64,000 nucleotides of DNA, from positions 62,001 through 126,000 of the forward strand of contig NZ_LVHF01000028.1 in the NCBI RefSeq assembly GCF_001650345.1, given 5' to 3'. Under the pieces are notes generated by a model that was not told the DNA's origin, ran no database searches, and worked only from the letters and a program-made list of their open reading frames with translations. The translations under genes and the position numbers were made by a program. This DNA is from Photobacterium jeanii (GTDB lineage Bacteria > Pseudomonadota > Gammaproteobacteria > Enterobacterales > Vibrionaceae). Positions 17,931-29,125 of this stretch are shown here, piece by piece (the first letter of the stretch is position 1; the number at the start of each line of letters is the position of its first letter).

Positions 17931-19298
17931 TTAAAAACCGTGCCCTTCACTGCCAACACTCATTGCATTGGTTGGGTGAAATAGCGTGCTATATAGACGC
18001 TGTGCGAAGCCATCAGTCATCCCCGAGATGTAATCCGCAATAACGCGCATCTCATTATCCCCTTGCGCGACAGCAGTGAGCCAGCGCTCACGTGTATTTT
18101 CCGGTAATAAGCGTTCTGGATCCGCGGCAAAAGCATCGAAGAGCTCCATGACGAGCTGTTGCCCTTTATATTCCAGCAATTGGATTTCTGGCTTCTTCAC
18201 TACGTACTCGCTCACAAAGTGTTTGAGAATGTTGAGTACGACTTCCATCGGTTCAGACAAAAAAGCATTCCACTGCAATAACGGCTCATCAAAGCAGTGT
18301 AATCCGTCTTGAATACTAGGCGCGATATGAATCGAGGTCAGCAGTGCATTGACTAACGCACCAATGGCATCTTTACGCTGATGATGCGAGCCAAACAGCT
18401 GCTCACTGAGTTCGCTAATGCGTGCTTCTAACCATGGTTCACCACATTCTGCTAATTGACTTGCCGCCACTTCGAGCCACTGTTCACGGCTAACAATCCC
18501 CATCACGATGGCATCTTCAAGATCATGCACGCCATAGGCAATGTCGTCAGCCAATTCCATGATTGAACAATCGAGGGACTTAAAGCGGGTCTTCTGGTGC
18601 TGATTGGGTGCGACACTTTGCTCGCGCATTAACCCAAACAAGGCTTTGTCATTGTTACTTAAAGAGGCTAAAACCCATTCAAAGGTTGCGGCATCATCGT
18701 TGTAAATGCCTTTCGCGGGGTGCCAGTCTTTGGCTTTGAGGTGACGATAGTGCGCTACATCTGGCGGTAGCACGTCACAGCGGGTGTCGCTAATAAAAGC
18801 AGGGTATTTTAGTAACCCTAGTAAGGTTCGACGGCAGAGATTCATGCCAAAGTGTTCGGTATAGGGTTCTAACTGACACACAATACGGAAGGTTTGTGCG
18901 TTGCCTTCAAAACCACCGTGGTTGCGCATCATATAGTTAAGTGCCACTTCACCGCCATGACCATAAGGAGGATGACCAATGTCGTGGGCTAAGCACAAGC
19001 TTTCCATTAAGCTGGTGGAGGGCAATAGAGGTCGAAACTCGGGTTGCTTTATTTTGAGTTGGGCAACAATTCCTGTTCCGATTTGGGATGCTTCGAGCGA
19101 GTGTGTAAGGCGGGTGCGGTAGAAATCATGATGACCAGCGCCATGCACTTGGGTTTTTGCTTGTAGGCGACGAAAAGCGGCGGAGTGTAAGATCCGCGCA
19201 CGGTCGCGTTGATAGACGGAGCGGTGATCGTTACGGCGGGCTTTCTGCTCGTTACTTTTGCGTTCCTGCCAAATAGGGTCGAGCGTGAATGAGGTCAT
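17931..19298 (-). CDS. dgt: Deoxyguanosinetriphosphate triphosphohydrolase-like protein (HD domain)
   Basis: 455-residue dNTP triphosphohydrolase of the HD superfamily. Metal ligands are visible in [28 protein letters not shown] and [14 protein letters not shown]. The family hydrolyses dNTPs to deoxynucleoside plus tripolyphosphate and is dNTP-activated in many members. Its start codon overlaps the stop of yfbR by one base (TAATG), so the two are almost certainly cotranscribed and translationally coupled. That places a dNTPase and a dNMP nucleotidase in one unit. Confidence 0.9.
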   Translation of the reverse strand: MTSFTLDPIWQERKSNEQKARRNDHRSVYQRDRARILHSAAFRRLQAKTQVHGAGHHDFYRTRLTHSLEASQIGTGIVAQLKIKQPEFRPLLPSTSLMESLCLAHDIGHPPYGHGGEVALNYMMRNHGGFEGNAQTFRIVCQLEPYTEHFGMNLCRRTLLGLLKYPAFISDTRCDVLPPDVAHYRHLKAKDWHPAKGIYNDDAATFEWVLASLSNNDKALFGLMREQSVAPNQHQKTRFKSLDCSIMELADDIAYGVHDLEDAIVMGIVSREQWLEVAASQLAECGEPWLEARISELSEQLFGSHHQRKDAIGALVNALLTSIHIAPSIQDGLHCFDEPLLQWNAFLSEPMEVVLNILKHFVSEYVVKKPEIQLLEYKGQQLVMELFDAFAADPERLLPENTRERWLTAVAQGDNEMRVIADYISGMTDGFAQRLYSTLFHPTNAMSVGSEGHGF

Positions 19299-19882
19299 TA
19301 ACTGATTTCGTCCAGTGTTAAGTTAAAACTATCAACAAAGGTTGCTAAGAAGTATTCCATTTCTGGCGTTGAGCGTTTTTGTAAGTTTTGCTCAATGTTG
19401 GCTTTGGCTTTGGCAAATTCATGGTTGCCCACGTTTAACTCTTCCAAGCATTTGAGGTAAGCACACAAAGAATCGGCTTGTTTCACAATCGCATAATCTT
19501 GTTGATTGATTTTTTCACTATCGAGCAGCGGGGCATAATCATCGTGAAACTCTTCCGGGAGCATAGATAACAGCTTTTTCTCAGCAGCTAATTCGATCTT
19601 TTTGTATTCTTCGGCAATCGCGGGATTGAAGTATTTTATCGGTGTTGGCATATCCCCGGTGATCACTTCGCTGCAATCGTGGAACATACCTAACAATGCG
19701 ATACGTTCTGGGTTGAGGTTACCATCGAACTTTCGGTTTTTGATCAGTGCGAGGGCGTGAGCAACAAAAGCCACTTGTAAGCTATGTTCTGAGATATTTT
19801 CAGTGGCAACACAGCGCATCAAAGGCCAGCGTTGGATCAGTTTCATTCGAGCAAGATGAGCAAAGAAGTGACTACGTTTCAT
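19298..19882 (-). CDS. yfbR: 5'-deoxynucleotidase YfbR (HD domain)
   Basis: 194 residues (E. coli YfbR is 199). Metal-binding residues appear in [16 protein letters not shown] and [20 protein letters not shown]. It dephosphorylates deoxyribonucleoside 5'-monophosphates in the cytoplasm. It overlaps dgt by one base and lies downstream of alaA, from which it is separated by a terminator-like hairpin. Neighbouring alaA (yfbQ) is also seen in E. coli. Confidence 0.95.
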   Translation of the reverse strand: MKRSHFFAHLARMKLIQRWPLMRCVATENISEHSLQVAFVAHALALIKNRKFDGNLNPERIALLGMFHDCSEVITGDMPTPIKYFNPAIAEEYKKIELAAEKKLLSMLPEEFHDDYAPLLDSEKINQQDYAIVKQADSLCAYLKCLEELNVGNHEFAKAKANIEQNLQKRSTPEMEYFLATFVDSFNLTLDEIS

Positions 19883-19977
19883 GATATACAGCTTATGAAG
19901 TTGAGACGCGATATAGAATTATGTATTAAAAATAACAGAATTTGCTGTGAGGGTGGTATTAGTTCGAGGTGGGATAG

Positions 19978-20008
19978 AGAAAAAGCCCCAGCGAAAAGGC
20001 TAGGGCTA
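19978..20008 (-). terminator. Terminator of alaA
   Basis: On the minus strand AGCCCTAGC pairs with GCTGGGGCT (one G-T pair) and is followed by TTTTT. Confidence 0.75.
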
Positions 20009-20050
20009 AGAGAGTCGTGTTTTCGTTTGGCTTTAGGTTAGCGCTTGCTG

Positions 20051-21265
20051 CTATTGGCGGTATGTGTGCAAGAAGCGCTCAAGACGCCCAATTGCCATTT
20101 CTAAATCATCAACCCGTGGTAGCGTCACAATGCGGAAGTGATCTGGCTTCTTCCAGTTAAAACCTGTGCCGTGAACGAGCAGCACTTTTTCTTGTTGTAG
20201 AAAATCGAGAGCCATTTTCTGATCATCCACAATATTGAATTTCTTCTGATCGAGTTTCGGAAACAGGTATAAAGCGCCCTTAGGTTTGACGCAGCTAACT
20301 CCCGGGATTTGGGTGATCAAATCGTAGGCCTTGTTGCGCTGCTCTAATAATCGCCCACCCGGAAGGATCAATTCGTTGATGCTTTGATAGCCTCCTAATG
20401 CGGTTTGAATCGCGTGTTGCATAGGCACGTTGGCACACAAACGCATTGAAGCGAGCATTTCTAACCCTTCGATATAGCCTTTTGCCAAGTATTTTGGTCC
20501 TGATAGCACCATCCAACCTGCGCGGAAGCCACAGACACGGTAAGACTTCGATAGACCGTTGAAGGTCACGCAGAACACATCTTCTGCCAGAGGGGCGATG
20601 GAGGTGTGCTGTGCACCGTCGTACAAGATTTTGTCGTAGATTTCATCGGCAAAGATGATCAGCTTGTGTTGGCGGGCAATTTCAATCACTTCCAATAAGA
20701 AATCACGGCTGTACACAGCACCTGTTGGGTTATTCGGGTTAATGAGCACAATACCACGAGTGTGCGGAGTAATTTTTTTCTTAATATCGTCGAGATCTGG
20801 ATACCAGTCGGCTTGTTCATCACAGGTGTAGTGCACCGGCGTACCACCCGATAGCGACACAGCTGCAGTCCACAACGGGTAATCTGGCGCAGGAACCAGA
20901 ATTTCATCTTGATTGTTCAGTAGCGCCTGCATCGCCATGACGATCAGCTCAGAAACCCCATTGCCGATGTAAACGTCTTCGACGTCTAGATCAAGCAGTC
21001 CACGCTTTTGATAATGTTGAACAACCGCCTTACGAGCAGGATAAATACCTTTGGAATCGCAATAGCCTTGCGATGTTGGTAGGTTGCGGATCACGTCGAC
21101 CAAGATTTCGTCAGGAGCATCAAAGCCAAATGGGGCTGGGTTGCCAATGTTAAGCTTCAGAATTTTATGGCCTTCTTCTTCCATGCGCTTGGCATGCTTC
21201 AGCACCGGCCCTCGAATGTCGTAACACACATTGTTGAGCTTGGAGGACATCCCGATGTTCTGCAT
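20051..21265 (-). CDS. alaA: Glutamate-pyruvate aminotransferase AlaA
   Basis: 404-residue fold-type I PLP-dependent aminotransferase, very like E. coli YfbQ/AlaA (SSKLNNVCYDIRGPVLK, LKLNIGNPAPFGFDAPDEIL). The PLP lysine is in FNGLSKSYRVCGFRAGW at about residue 240, and INPNNPTGAVY is the usual substrate/PLP loop. It makes alanine from pyruvate and glutamate. It is transcribed divergently from the men operon. Confidence 0.95.
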   Translation of the reverse strand: MQNIGMSSKLNNVCYDIRGPVLKHAKRMEEEGHKILKLNIGNPAPFGFDAPDEILVDVIRNLPTSQGYCDSKGIYPARKAVVQHYQKRGLLDLDVEDVYIGNGVSELIVMAMQALLNNQDEILVPAPDYPLWTAAVSLSGGTPVHYTCDEQADWYPDLDDIKKKITPHTRGIVLINPNNPTGAVYSRDFLLEVIEIARQHKLIIFADEIYDKILYDGAQHTSIAPLAEDVFCVTFNGLSKSYRVCGFRAGWMVLSGPKYLAKGYIEGLEMLASMRLCANVPMQHAIQTALGGYQSINELILPGGRLLEQRNKAYDLITQIPGVSCVKPKGALYLFPKLDQKKFNIVDDQKMALDFLQQEKVLLVHGTGFNWKKPDHFRIVTLPRVDDLEMAIGRLERFLHTYRQ

Positions 21266-21747
21266 TTTATGTTCCTGACAATAAATAATGTTATTTCGAT
21301 AAATTACACGATAATTCGGTTGGAAATAAATACCTTACAGGAAATAATGAGGCAAAATAGTTTTTTATGTTATTAAATTCTGTTTTATCCAGTGTAATTC
21401 GCTAGGTGAAGAATTATGCAGCCCCTTCCCGTAAGGTAGAAACGCAAATGCTTGGTTGATATCACATTTTTAATACTAGTCCGTATCAAGATCGTAACCA
21501 AATTAATGACGGAATGTGAATGCTTGTGACAGCTCATGTTGAATCATGACTTTATTAGTCAGAAAGAGATTACTAGGGTAGAATGACTTATTCATTTTAT
21601 GGTTATGCCATCGAATACGATAATGGGTTGACTTTCATATATCGTTATTTGGTATAACGAAGGTAGAATTTATGTGTCCAGTGATAGGCGCATTAACGAT
21701 CAGCCAGGGACGAGCCGAAAGGTGCTATAGAGCTGAGTGAGGTTACC
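21266..21747. promoter_or_regulatory. alaA/menF divergent intergenic region with menF promoter
   Basis: 482 bp without a gene. The best menF promoter is an extended -10 TGGTATAAC (hexamer 21653-21658) with TTGACT at 21628-21633, spacing 19. The -10 lies inside a perfect inverted repeat TCGTTAT-TTGGT-ATAACGA (21642-21660), which looks like an operator. A TGACT/AGTCA repeat lies near 21547-21561. About 90 bp of leader precede menF. Confidence 0.5.
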
Positions 21748-23109
21748 TTGACTGCGTTACAAACTGCTGTTGAAGAACTAATCCTAAAAATTCAACACGC
21801 TTCCCCATCAACACATCGTGTGACGGTAAAGATGGATTTACCTGCAAACACGGATCTTATCGATTGGATGGATGCTCAACCTGTATTTCCTAAGTTTTAT
21901 TGGCAATCGCGTGATAGCCGAGAGGAAGTCGTGGCGCTTGGGCAAATCAAAACCTTTACCGACCCGATGGCGGCGGAAAAGATCCTTGCCGATGATCAGC
22001 GTGTTTGGGGGGGGCGTTCATTTGACGGACGTAGCGATCGTAATCGCCGCTGTTTGTCCTCTTTTTTCTTTTTGCCACAATGCGAAGTGATTCGAATGGA
22101 TCAAGCTTGGCACTTGGCAGCGAATATTCCTGCTGAAACTCAAAGTCGTGAAAGCTTGGTAAAAGCACTGCATAAATTTACTTATGCCACGACCTCAATC
22201 AGCAGAATTCGAGCGAAGGTACTCTCGCGCTCTTATGCGCCAGATTTTTCAGGCTGGTCAAACATGATTGGTCAGGCGCTTGATGCCATTTCTCAGAAAG
22301 TGTTTGAGAAGGTGGTGTTGGCTCGCCGCACAACGTTAAAACTCGATAATGCAATTTCGCCAGCGCAATTGCTGAAAGCGAGTCGCAACAGCAATACCAA
22401 TAGCTTCCATTTTATGATGGCGCTTGATGCTAAGCATTGTTTCATTGGCTCGACGCCAGAGCGTTTGTTTTTACGTCATCACCATGATCTAAAAACGGAA
22501 GCCTTAGCGGGCACGATTGGTCGTGGTGTGTCAGAAGCCGAAGATGGTCGCCTGGCGCAATGGCTGTTAGACGACAGCAAAAACCGCTATGAAAACCGCT
22601 TAGTGGTCGATGATATTGTGGGGCGTTTAAACCCATGCTGCCAACAGCTAAATGTGGCACAAGTCCCTGAACTAGTAAGACTGCGTAAAGTACAGCACTT
22701 AAAACGTAGCATCGATGGTCAGTTGCACGAGCAAGTGTATAACGCGGATTTGCTAGATAATTTGCAGCCAACAGCAGCCATTGCTGGATTGCCGCGTGAT
22801 AAAGCGCTCGATTTTATTTCTGAACATGAACCTTTCGCGCGTGGTTGGTATAGCGGTGCGGTGGGCTTTTTGAGCCGTCAACGTAGTGAGTTTTGTGTTG
22901 CGATCCGCAGTGCATTGATCATGGGTGAAGAAATCCATCTTTTTGCTGGCGCTGGCATTGTGCCGGGCTCTACAGCCGATAGCGAATGGAAAGAGCTCGA
23001 TCGTAAGACCTCGACTTTGTACAGCTTAATTGATGCTAATTTACCTGATGTGTGTAACAGCGAGCACAATATTGAGCAGACCGAGAAGTGGGAGCGTCAA
23101 TCAGCATGA
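21748..23109 (+). CDS. menF: Isochorismate synthase
   Basis: 453 residues, TTG start at 21748 preceded by GAGG. It isomerises chorismate to isochorismate, the first step of menaquinone synthesis. The chorismate-binding enzyme fold occupies the C-terminal half, with KVVLARRT, STPERLFLR, EALAGTIGRG, HLKRSIDGQL, LQPTAAIAGLPRDKAL and FAGAGIVPGS. Its stop overlaps the menD start (ATGA), indicating coupled translation. It heads the operon menF-D-H-B-C-E, the same order as in E. coli. Confidence 0.95.
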   Translation: MTALQTAVEELILKIQHASPSTHRVTVKMDLPANTDLIDWMDAQPVFPKFYWQSRDSREEVVALGQIKTFTDPMAAEKILADDQRVWGGRSFDGRSDRNRRCLSSFFFLPQCEVIRMDQAWHLAANIPAETQSRESLVKALHKFTYATTSISRIRAKVLSRSYAPDFSGWSNMIGQALDAISQKVFEKVVLARRTTLKLDNAISPAQLLKASRNSNTNSFHFMMALDAKHCFIGSTPERLFLRHHHDLKTEALAGTIGRGVSEAEDGRLAQWLLDDSKNRYENRLVVDDIVGRLNPCCQQLNVAQVPELVRLRKVQHLKRSIDGQLHEQVYNADLLDNLQPTAAIAGLPRDKALDFISEHEPFARGWYSGAVGFLSRQRSEFCVAIRSALIMGEEIHLFAGAGIVPGSTADSEWKELDRKTSTLYSLIDANLPDVCNSEHNIEQTEKWERQSA

Positions 23110-24896
23110 GTGCAACACCGCTTCAGCCTAGCGCAGCAACTTTGATGCCATCGACTTCGTATCGTGCTGCGCTTAATCAATGTTGGGCTAGCTTGATGTT
23201 AGATGAGTTAGCGCGGTTAGGGGTACAAGATGTTTGTATTGCACCGGGCTCTCGTTCTACACCGCTAACCTTGGCCGCCGCTAAGCATGAACATCTGACT
23301 TTGCATACTCACTTTGATGAGCGCGGTTTAGGTTTTCTTGCCTTGGGGGTAGCGAAAGCTAAGCAAGCTCCGGTGGCGGTGATTGTGACATCTGGTACCG
23401 CAGTCGCTAATTTGTTACCAGCAGTTGCTGAAGCCGGATTAACCAAAGAAAAGTTGGTGTTGCTAACATCTGATCGTCCGCCAGAGCTCATTAATTGTGG
23501 TGCTAATCAAGCGATTACTCAACACGGCATATTCTCATCTCACGTTACTGCATTTTACGATATTCCATCGCCAACGCTCGATATTTCACCTGCATGGTTG
23601 CTGACCACTCTTGATGAAGCTATGCATCAGCAAATCCTTCATGGTGGCGCTGTGCATTTCAATTGTCATTACCCTGAGCCTCTTTATGGCGAAGCGGTCG
23701 ATTTTAGCGATTACTTGCGCCCCGTGACTCACTGGCAGCAAGATAGCCAGCCTTATCTTGCGTTTCAAGCTAATTCACTTGCACAACCACAGATAGATAA
23801 AAGCGTGTGGCAAGCATTTGCTCAAGGTCGTGGTGTGATTGTGGCGGGTAAGTTAGCGCCTCAAGAATTTGCCGATGTAGAAGCACTTGCTAATCAATTG
23901 GGCTGGCCGTTACTTGCCGACCCCCAAAGTGGTGGCACATCTGACTATCAAGGTTTTGATGTCTGGCTGCAAAACTCGCAATGTCAAGCATACTTAGCGC
24001 AAGCGGATACCTTGCTGCAGTTTGGTGGTCGTCTGGTTTCTAAGCGCCTTGGCCAATGGATTGCGAAACAAGAGTGGCAAAACTATTGGTTAGTTGATCC
24101 TATTAGTTCACGTCTTGATGCCAGTCATCGTCGTGGATTACGCATCCAAGCTAATTGCCAATCTTGGGCGCAACAAGCGCTGGCAACACAAGTCACTTCA
24201 AGCAACGCCCATTGGGCACAAGCGTTGGTCACTGCTGCGAATGGTTATCAAACGGTGTTGGCTCAGCATACTCAAGACTTGTCAGAGCTGAGCTTAGCAG
24301 CACAATTACCGATGTGGGTTGTAGAGCACGATGAAACGAGAGAAGCCGCACCAGCAGAATGGTTTCTTGGCAATAGCCTAATAGTTCGTTTGCTCGATAT
24401 GTGCGGTACCATGCCCAATGCGGTGACCTTTAGTAATCGCGGAGCGTCAGGGATCGATGGTTTGATTGCAACAGCGGCTGGTGTACAGCGTGGTCGACAG
24501 CAAGAGAATTATGCTCAGGCGATGATTTGTTTACTGGGTGATACGTCACTCTTGTACGATTTAAATTCCTTGGCATTGTTACGCCAAACTCAAGCGCCAA
24601 TGGTGGTGATCGTCACGAATAACGATGGTGGCGGTATTTTTGATTTATTGCCTGTCCCTGAAAAGCAGCGCGATGATTTCTATCGTATGCCGCATGGCTT
24701 GGATTTTGAGCATGCTGCTCGCATGTTTGATTTAAGCTATCGCTGTCCAGCGGATCTTGAACAAACTCAAGCGGCAGTATATGAAGCGCTAGATCATATG
24801 GGGACGACGCTTATCGAAGTGAAAACACCTGCGGGTGATGCCGGTGAGCGACTTAAAGCCTTGATGGCTGAGGTAAGAGATGCGGCTTTATTCTGA
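23106..24896 (+). CDS. menD: SEPHCHC synthase (2-succinyl-5-enolpyruvyl-6-hydroxy-3-cyclohexene-1-carboxylate synthase)
   Basis: 596 residues from the ATG at 23106 in the ATGA overlap with menF. It is a thiamine-diphosphate enzyme that condenses isochorismate with 2-oxoglutarate. The N-terminal Pyr domain has CIAPGSRSTPLTLAA and VIVTSGTAVANLLPAV. The C-terminal PP domain carries the ThDP motif GDTSLLYDLNSL ending in NNDGGGIFDLL. The last 17 bases overlap menH. Confidence 0.96.
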   Translation: MSATPLQPSAATLMPSTSYRAALNQCWASLMLDELARLGVQDVCIAPGSRSTPLTLAAAKHEHLTLHTHFDERGLGFLALGVAKAKQAPVAVIVTSGTAVANLLPAVAEAGLTKEKLVLLTSDRPPELINCGANQAITQHGIFSSHVTAFYDIPSPTLDISPAWLLTTLDEAMHQQILHGGAVHFNCHYPEPLYGEAVDFSDYLRPVTHWQQDSQPYLAFQANSLAQPQIDKSVWQAFAQGRGVIVAGKLAPQEFADVEALANQLGWPLLADPQSGGTSDYQGFDVWLQNSQCQAYLAQADTLLQFGGRLVSKRLGQWIAKQEWQNYWLVDPISSRLDASHRRGLRIQANCQSWAQQALATQVTSSNAHWAQALVTAANGYQTVLAQHTQDLSELSLAAQLPMWVVEHDETREAAPAEWFLGNSLIVRLLDMCGTMPNAVTFSNRGASGIDGLIATAAGVQRGRQQENYAQAMICLLGDTSLLYDLNSLALLRQTQAPMVVIVTNNDGGGIFDLLPVPEKQRDDFYRMPHGLDFEHAARMFDLSYRCPADLEQTQAAVYEALDHMGTTLIEVKTPAGDAGERLKALMAEVRDAALF

Positions 24897-25707
24897 AAGC
24901 TTTTATCCGCTGGATGTTCAGTCTCATGCGACGGTGCAAAGTACGTCGCGACCAACGCTGGTATTCCTGCACGGTTTGCTTGGTAATGGTAGTGACTGGC
25001 GTCAGGTGATCGATCAGCTAAGCCGAGCTTACCCTTGTTTGACCATCGATTTACCGGGCCATGGGCACAGTCATGCTGTGTCGGCACCAGATTTTGATGG
25101 GGTAAATCAGAGTTTATTACAGACGCTGGTTGAACGTAATGTCGAACAATATGTGCTGGTGGGTTATTCGATGGGCGCTAGGGTTGGTATGTACCATGCG
25201 GTTAATCAATCCGGCTCACAGACACCCGAGCGCGTAAAAAAGCAACCACAATTGATAGGCTTAGTAGTTGAAGGTGGTCATTTTGGGTTACCACCGACAG
25301 AACGTGCTACAAGATTTGCAAATGACCAAAAATGGGCTCATCGTTTTGCCGATCAGCCCATGACCGATGTTTTATCGGATTGGTATCAACAACCGGTATT
25401 TTCATCACTGGATCATGACCAAAGACAAAGTTTGATCACAAAACGCAGTGATAATCTTGGTCACTGTGTTGCACAGATGATGCTGGCTACAAGCTTAGCG
25501 AAGCAACCGGAATTACTTGCCAAGATAAAAACGCTTACTGTGCCATTTTGTTATCTTTATGGTGAGCGCGATGAGAAATTTAAATGTCTGGCAACGGCGG
25601 CAGAGGTGAATGCTATTGCTATCGCTGATGCGGGGCATAACGTACATGTTGAGCAACCAGAGTTGTTCGCACAGTACATCAAAGAGTTTGTTAAAAATTG
25701 CTGTTAG
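24880..25707 (+). CDS. menH: SHCHC synthase MenH (alpha/beta hydrolase)
   Basis: 275 residues. Alpha/beta-hydrolase fold with HGLLGNGSDW, nucleophile S97 in GYSMGAR, acid in GERDEKF and histidine in ADAGHNVHVEQPE. It eliminates pyruvate from SEPHCHC to give SHCHC. It overlaps menD by 17 bp. About 20 residues longer than E. coli MenH, from a small extra segment near 200-215 of the gene product's middle region. Confidence 0.92.
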   Translation: MRLYSESFYPLDVQSHATVQSTSRPTLVFLHGLLGNGSDWRQVIDQLSRAYPCLTIDLPGHGHSHAVSAPDFDGVNQSLLQTLVERNVEQYVLVGYSMGARVGMYHAVNQSGSQTPERVKKQPQLIGLVVEGGHFGLPPTERATRFANDQKWAHRFADQPMTDVLSDWYQQPVFSSLDHDQRQSLITKRSDNLGHCVAQMMLATSLAKQPELLAKIKTLTVPFCYLYGERDEKFKCLATAAEVNAIAIADAGHNVHVEQPELFAQYIKEFVKNCC

Positions 25708-25743
25708 TCGCAGCAATGTAATTGAAGAAATTAGGAAAGAATC

Positions 25744-26610
25744 ATGGCTAGAACAGTAGGTCTGACAGAAGAAGAACTTTACGCGCCAGCTGAGTGGACG
25801 GATTGTTCAGAAGGATATGAAGATATTCTTTTTGAAAAATCAGCCGACGGTATTGCCAAAATTACCATCAACCGCCCACAGGTTCGTAATGCGTTCCGTC
25901 CTCAGACAGTAAAAGAAATGATCGATGCATTGGCAAATGCACGTTACGACGAAAACGTTGGTGTGATTGTTCTTACTGGTCAAGGTAAAGACGCATTCTG
26001 TTCTGGTGGTGACCAGAAGATCCGTGGCGATTACGGCGGCTACCAAGATGATCAAGGCACTCACCACCTAAACGTACTGGATTTCCAACGTCAAATTCGT
26101 ACTTGTCCAAAACCTGTGATTGCTGCTGTTGCTGGTTATGCTGTAGGTGGTGGTCATGTACTTCACATGATGTGTGATCTGACTATCGCTGCTGATAACG
26201 CACAGTTTGGTCAAACGGGTCCTAAAGTAGGTTCGTTCGACGGTGGCTGGGGCGCATCATACATGGCTCGTATCGTTGGTCAGAAAAAAGCGCGTGAAAT
26301 TTGGTTCCTATGTCGTTTCTACGATGCGCAAGAAGCACTGGATATGGGCCTAGTTAACCACGTTGTTCCTTACGCTGAGTTAGAGCGTGAGACTGTGCGT
26401 TGGTGTCGTGAAACGCTTCAACATAGCCCAATGGCACTACGTTGCCTGAAAGCTGCGTTGAATGCTGATTGTGATGGTCAAGCGGGTCTGCAAGAACTTG
26501 CTGGTAACGCAACCATGATGTTCTACATGACAGAAGAAGGCCAAGAAGGTCGTAACTCTTTCAACGAAAAACGTCGCCCTGACTTTAGCAAATTCAAACG
26601 TAACCCATAA
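25744..26610 (+). CDS. menB: 1,4-dihydroxy-2-naphthoyl-CoA synthase
   Basis: 288-residue crotonase-fold enzyme closing the naphthoquinone ring from OSB-CoA. Visible are [16 protein letters not shown], the oxyanion-hole segments [16 protein letters not shown] and [14 protein letters not shown], and the family-specific [16 protein letters not shown]. It lies 36 bp after menH and 11 bp before menC. Codon use is more biased than in menF or menD, hinting at higher expression. Confidence 0.97.
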   Translation: MARTVGLTEEELYAPAEWTDCSEGYEDILFEKSADGIAKITINRPQVRNAFRPQTVKEMIDALANARYDENVGVIVLTGQGKDAFCSGGDQKIRGDYGGYQDDQGTHHLNVLDFQRQIRTCPKPVIAAVAGYAVGGGHVLHMMCDLTIAADNAQFGQTGPKVGSFDGGWGASYMARIVGQKKAREIWFLCRFYDAQEALDMGLVNHVVPYAELERETVRWCRETLQHSPMALRCLKAALNADCDGQAGLQELAGNATMMFYMTEEGQEGRNSFNEKRRPDFSKFKRNP

Positions 26611-26621
26611 GGCGAGCTGGT

Positions 26622-27596
26622 ATGAGAAGTGTAAAACTGTACCGCTACCAACTGCCGATGGATACTGGCGTTATTTTGCGTACTCAGCGTTTAGTAACCC
26701 GTGAAGGTTGGGTTGTTGAGCTACGTGATGGTGATGCGATTGGTCGTGGTGAGATTGCTCCTTTGCCTGAGTTTAGCCATGAAACGTTAGAGCAAGCGGG
26801 TGAGCAAGCGCAAGCTTGGCTAGCTAACTGGCAAGCAACTGGCGAACAAGATTTTGGTGAGCTATATCCATCTGTCGCATTCGGTTTGAGTATGGCTCTC
26901 ATGGAGCTAGCTGGTGAGTTACCAGTCGAAGGTAACTACCAAGTGGCCCCATTGTGTTCAGGTGATCCTGATGATTTGGTGGTGCGTCTTAATGCCATGT
27001 CTGGTGATAAAATCGCCAAGATCAAAGTGGGCATGTACGAAGCGGTACGCGACGGTATCGTGGCAAACATGTTTATTGAAGCGATTCCTGAGGTGAAACT
27101 GCGTTTGGACGCAAATCGCCAGTGGACTCCGACGAAGGCGCATCAGTTCGCTAAGTATGTGAAGCCAGAGCATCGCAGTGGTATTGCTTTCCTTGAAGAG
27201 CCATGTACGACGCCAGAAGAGAGTCTCGCTTTTGCCCAAGAAACAGGAATCAACATTGCGTGGGATGAAACCGTGCGTGATGAAGGTTTTGAAGTGAAAG
27301 CTGAGCCGGGTGTGGCGGCGATTGTGATCAAGCCAACGTTGGTCGGCTCGGTAGCTCGTTGTATCGAATTGGTTGAGCAAGCGCACGCGCAAGGCCTGAC
27401 AGCGATCATCAGCTCTAGCATGGAATCAAGCTTGGGTCTGAATCAACTTGCTCGTTTTGCTAAATGGCAAACCGCAGATGTGATCCCTGGTCTTGATACT
27501 ATGCAGTTGTTCAAAGCACAGCTTGAGCAAGCATGGCCTGAGTGCGAATTGCCTGTGATGCCACTTTCAGAACAAGAGGTGGTATGGCAGCAGTAA
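26622..27596 (+). CDS. menC: o-Succinylbenzoate synthase
   Basis: 324 residues, enolase superfamily (muconate-lactonising subgroup). It dehydrates SHCHC to o-succinylbenzoate. The KIKVG motif with the catalytic lysine is followed by metal ligands in [15 protein letters not shown] and AWDETVRDE, then [11 protein letters not shown] with the second lysine and [10 protein letters not shown]. It ends 13 bp inside menE. Confidence 0.94.
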   Translation: MRSVKLYRYQLPMDTGVILRTQRLVTREGWVVELRDGDAIGRGEIAPLPEFSHETLEQAGEQAQAWLANWQATGEQDFGELYPSVAFGLSMALMELAGELPVEGNYQVAPLCSGDPDDLVVRLNAMSGDKIAKIKVGMYEAVRDGIVANMFIEAIPEVKLRLDANRQWTPTKAHQFAKYVKPEHRSGIAFLEEPCTTPEESLAFAQETGINIAWDETVRDEGFEVKAEPGVAAIVIKPTLVGSVARCIELVEQAHAQGLTAIISSSMESSLGLNQLARFAKWQTADVIPGLDTMQLFKAQLEQAWPECELPVMPLSEQEVVWQQ

Positions 27597-29047
27597 GTTC
27601 AACGCTTGCTCCTTTCACCACTTGGCCCTGGCAACACTGGGCAACAAAGCGGCCGATGATGGCCGCTTTGTCGTATGGTGAGCAAAGCTATACATGGCAA
27701 CAAGTAAGCGAAAAAGTAGAAGATTATGCTCAGGGCTTGTTAGCTCAAGGTGTAAAACGAGATCAATTGATTGCTGCTATCACGCCTAATTCACTTGAGG
27801 CGGTATGGCTATTGTTAGCGACTGTCCGTGTTGGTGCGCGTTATCTCGGCTTAAATCCGCGTTTCTCAGCTCAAGAGCTCTCAGATTTACTTGATGCTTT
27901 GCAACCCAATGTTGTGTGGCAAGCTGAAAGTGTGGATTTTGTTGCTTCAGCGCAATGGCAACACATCAGCTTTGAGAAACTCAATCAGCAGCATCTTGTT
28001 CCTGTGACTTGGCAACCGAGTCGAGCGGTGACGTTTACTTTAACGTCTGGGTCGACGGGGATGCCTAAAGCCGTAGTTCATACTGCCGCGCAGCATCTTG
28101 CGAGTGCCCAAGGGTTGCTGGAGAAAATGAATTATCAGCAAGGGGATAGCTGGCTATTATCTTTGCCGCTGTTTCATGTTTCGGGCATGGCCGTTGTCTG
28201 GCGCTGGTTACAGCAAGGGGCGCAGATGGCGATCCCGGCTGGTGGTGATTTGGAGCAAGAGCTAACTAAGGTCACACATGCTTCTTTGGTGCCTACTCAG
28301 CTACAACGTGTGCTGCAAGCTCAAGAGCAGAACTCAGATGATATTAGTACTAGCTCTTCTTCGTTGAGCTTAAAAGAAGTGCTATTAGGCGGTGCGGTGA
28401 TCCCTACCGACTTGACTTCAGCAGCTGAAGCGGCGGGGATTGCATGTTGGTGCGGCTATGGCATGACAGAGATGGCATCGACAGTAACCGCTAAGCGAGC
28501 AGATGCTTCAAATGGTGTAGGGCAAGTGTTGCCTAATCGCGAAGTGATGGTTAAGGACGGTGAAATTTGGGTGCGAGGCGAGAGTCTCTGTTTGGGGTAT
28601 TACCAAAACGGCACTATTTTTCCTGTGATAGAGCCTGAATTGAGCGTTGATCAGCTTTCAACTGATGCATGGTTTCGTACTCGTGATCTCGGAGAGTGGC
28701 AGCAAGATGAGCTGGTGATTTTAGGTCGCGCTGACAATATGTTTATTTCCGGTGGTGAGAATATTCAGCCTGAATCGATAGAGAAAGTCTTGCTACAACA
28801 CCCACAAGTGCTGCAAGCATTTGTTCTGCCGATTGACGATGCCGAATTTGGGCAGCGTCCTGTCGCAGTTTTGGCGACGAAAGCGGCGTTGTCAGCAGAG
28901 CTGGAACAAGAGTTAGCAAACTATATGGCTAAAGCGGTGACACGCTTTAAATGCCCCGTTCGTTACTTTACGCTACCTTCAGAGTTAATGGCGCGTGGCA
29001 TTAAAATCTCTCGTGCTCAAGTACAAAGTTGGCTTCGCACGCAGTGA
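27584..29047 (+). CDS. menE: o-Succinylbenzoate--CoA ligase
   Basis: 487 residues from the ATG at 27584 (GAGG at 27576-27579), overlapping menC by 13 bp; an earlier in-frame start inside menC has no support. ANL-superfamily adenylating enzyme: P-loop [34 protein letters not shown] and [14 protein letters not shown], with the C-terminal lysine in ARGIKISR. It activates OSB to OSB-CoA for MenB. Last gene of the men operon before a strong terminator. Confidence 0.95.
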   Translation: MAAVSSTLAPFTTWPWQHWATKRPMMAALSYGEQSYTWQQVSEKVEDYAQGLLAQGVKRDQLIAAITPNSLEAVWLLLATVRVGARYLGLNPRFSAQELSDLLDALQPNVVWQAESVDFVASAQWQHISFEKLNQQHLVPVTWQPSRAVTFTLTSGSTGMPKAVVHTAAQHLASAQGLLEKMNYQQGDSWLLSLPLFHVSGMAVVWRWLQQGAQMAIPAGGDLEQELTKVTHASLVPTQLQRVLQAQEQNSDDISTSSSSLSLKEVLLGGAVIPTDLTSAAEAAGIACWCGYGMTEMASTVTAKRADASNGVGQVLPNREVMVKDGEIWVRGESLCLGYYQNGTIFPVIEPELSVDQLSTDAWFRTRDLGEWQQDELVILGRADNMFISGGENIQPESIEKVLLQHPQVLQAFVLPIDDAEFGQRPVAVLATKAALSAELEQELANYMAKAVTRFKCPVRYFTLPSELMARGIKISRAQVQSWLRTQ

Positions 29048-29080
29048 TGCCGGAGCTTTCACTTGCTACAAATAGATATG

Positions 29081-29107
29081 AAAAAGGCGCTAACCAGCGC
29101 CTTTTTT
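29081..29107. terminator. Bidirectional terminator between menE and acyltransferase gene
   Basis: AAAAAGGCGCT, loop AACC, AGCGCCTTTTTTT. Confidence 0.92.
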
Positions 29108-29125
29108 TATGCTTGAGAAGAGTAA

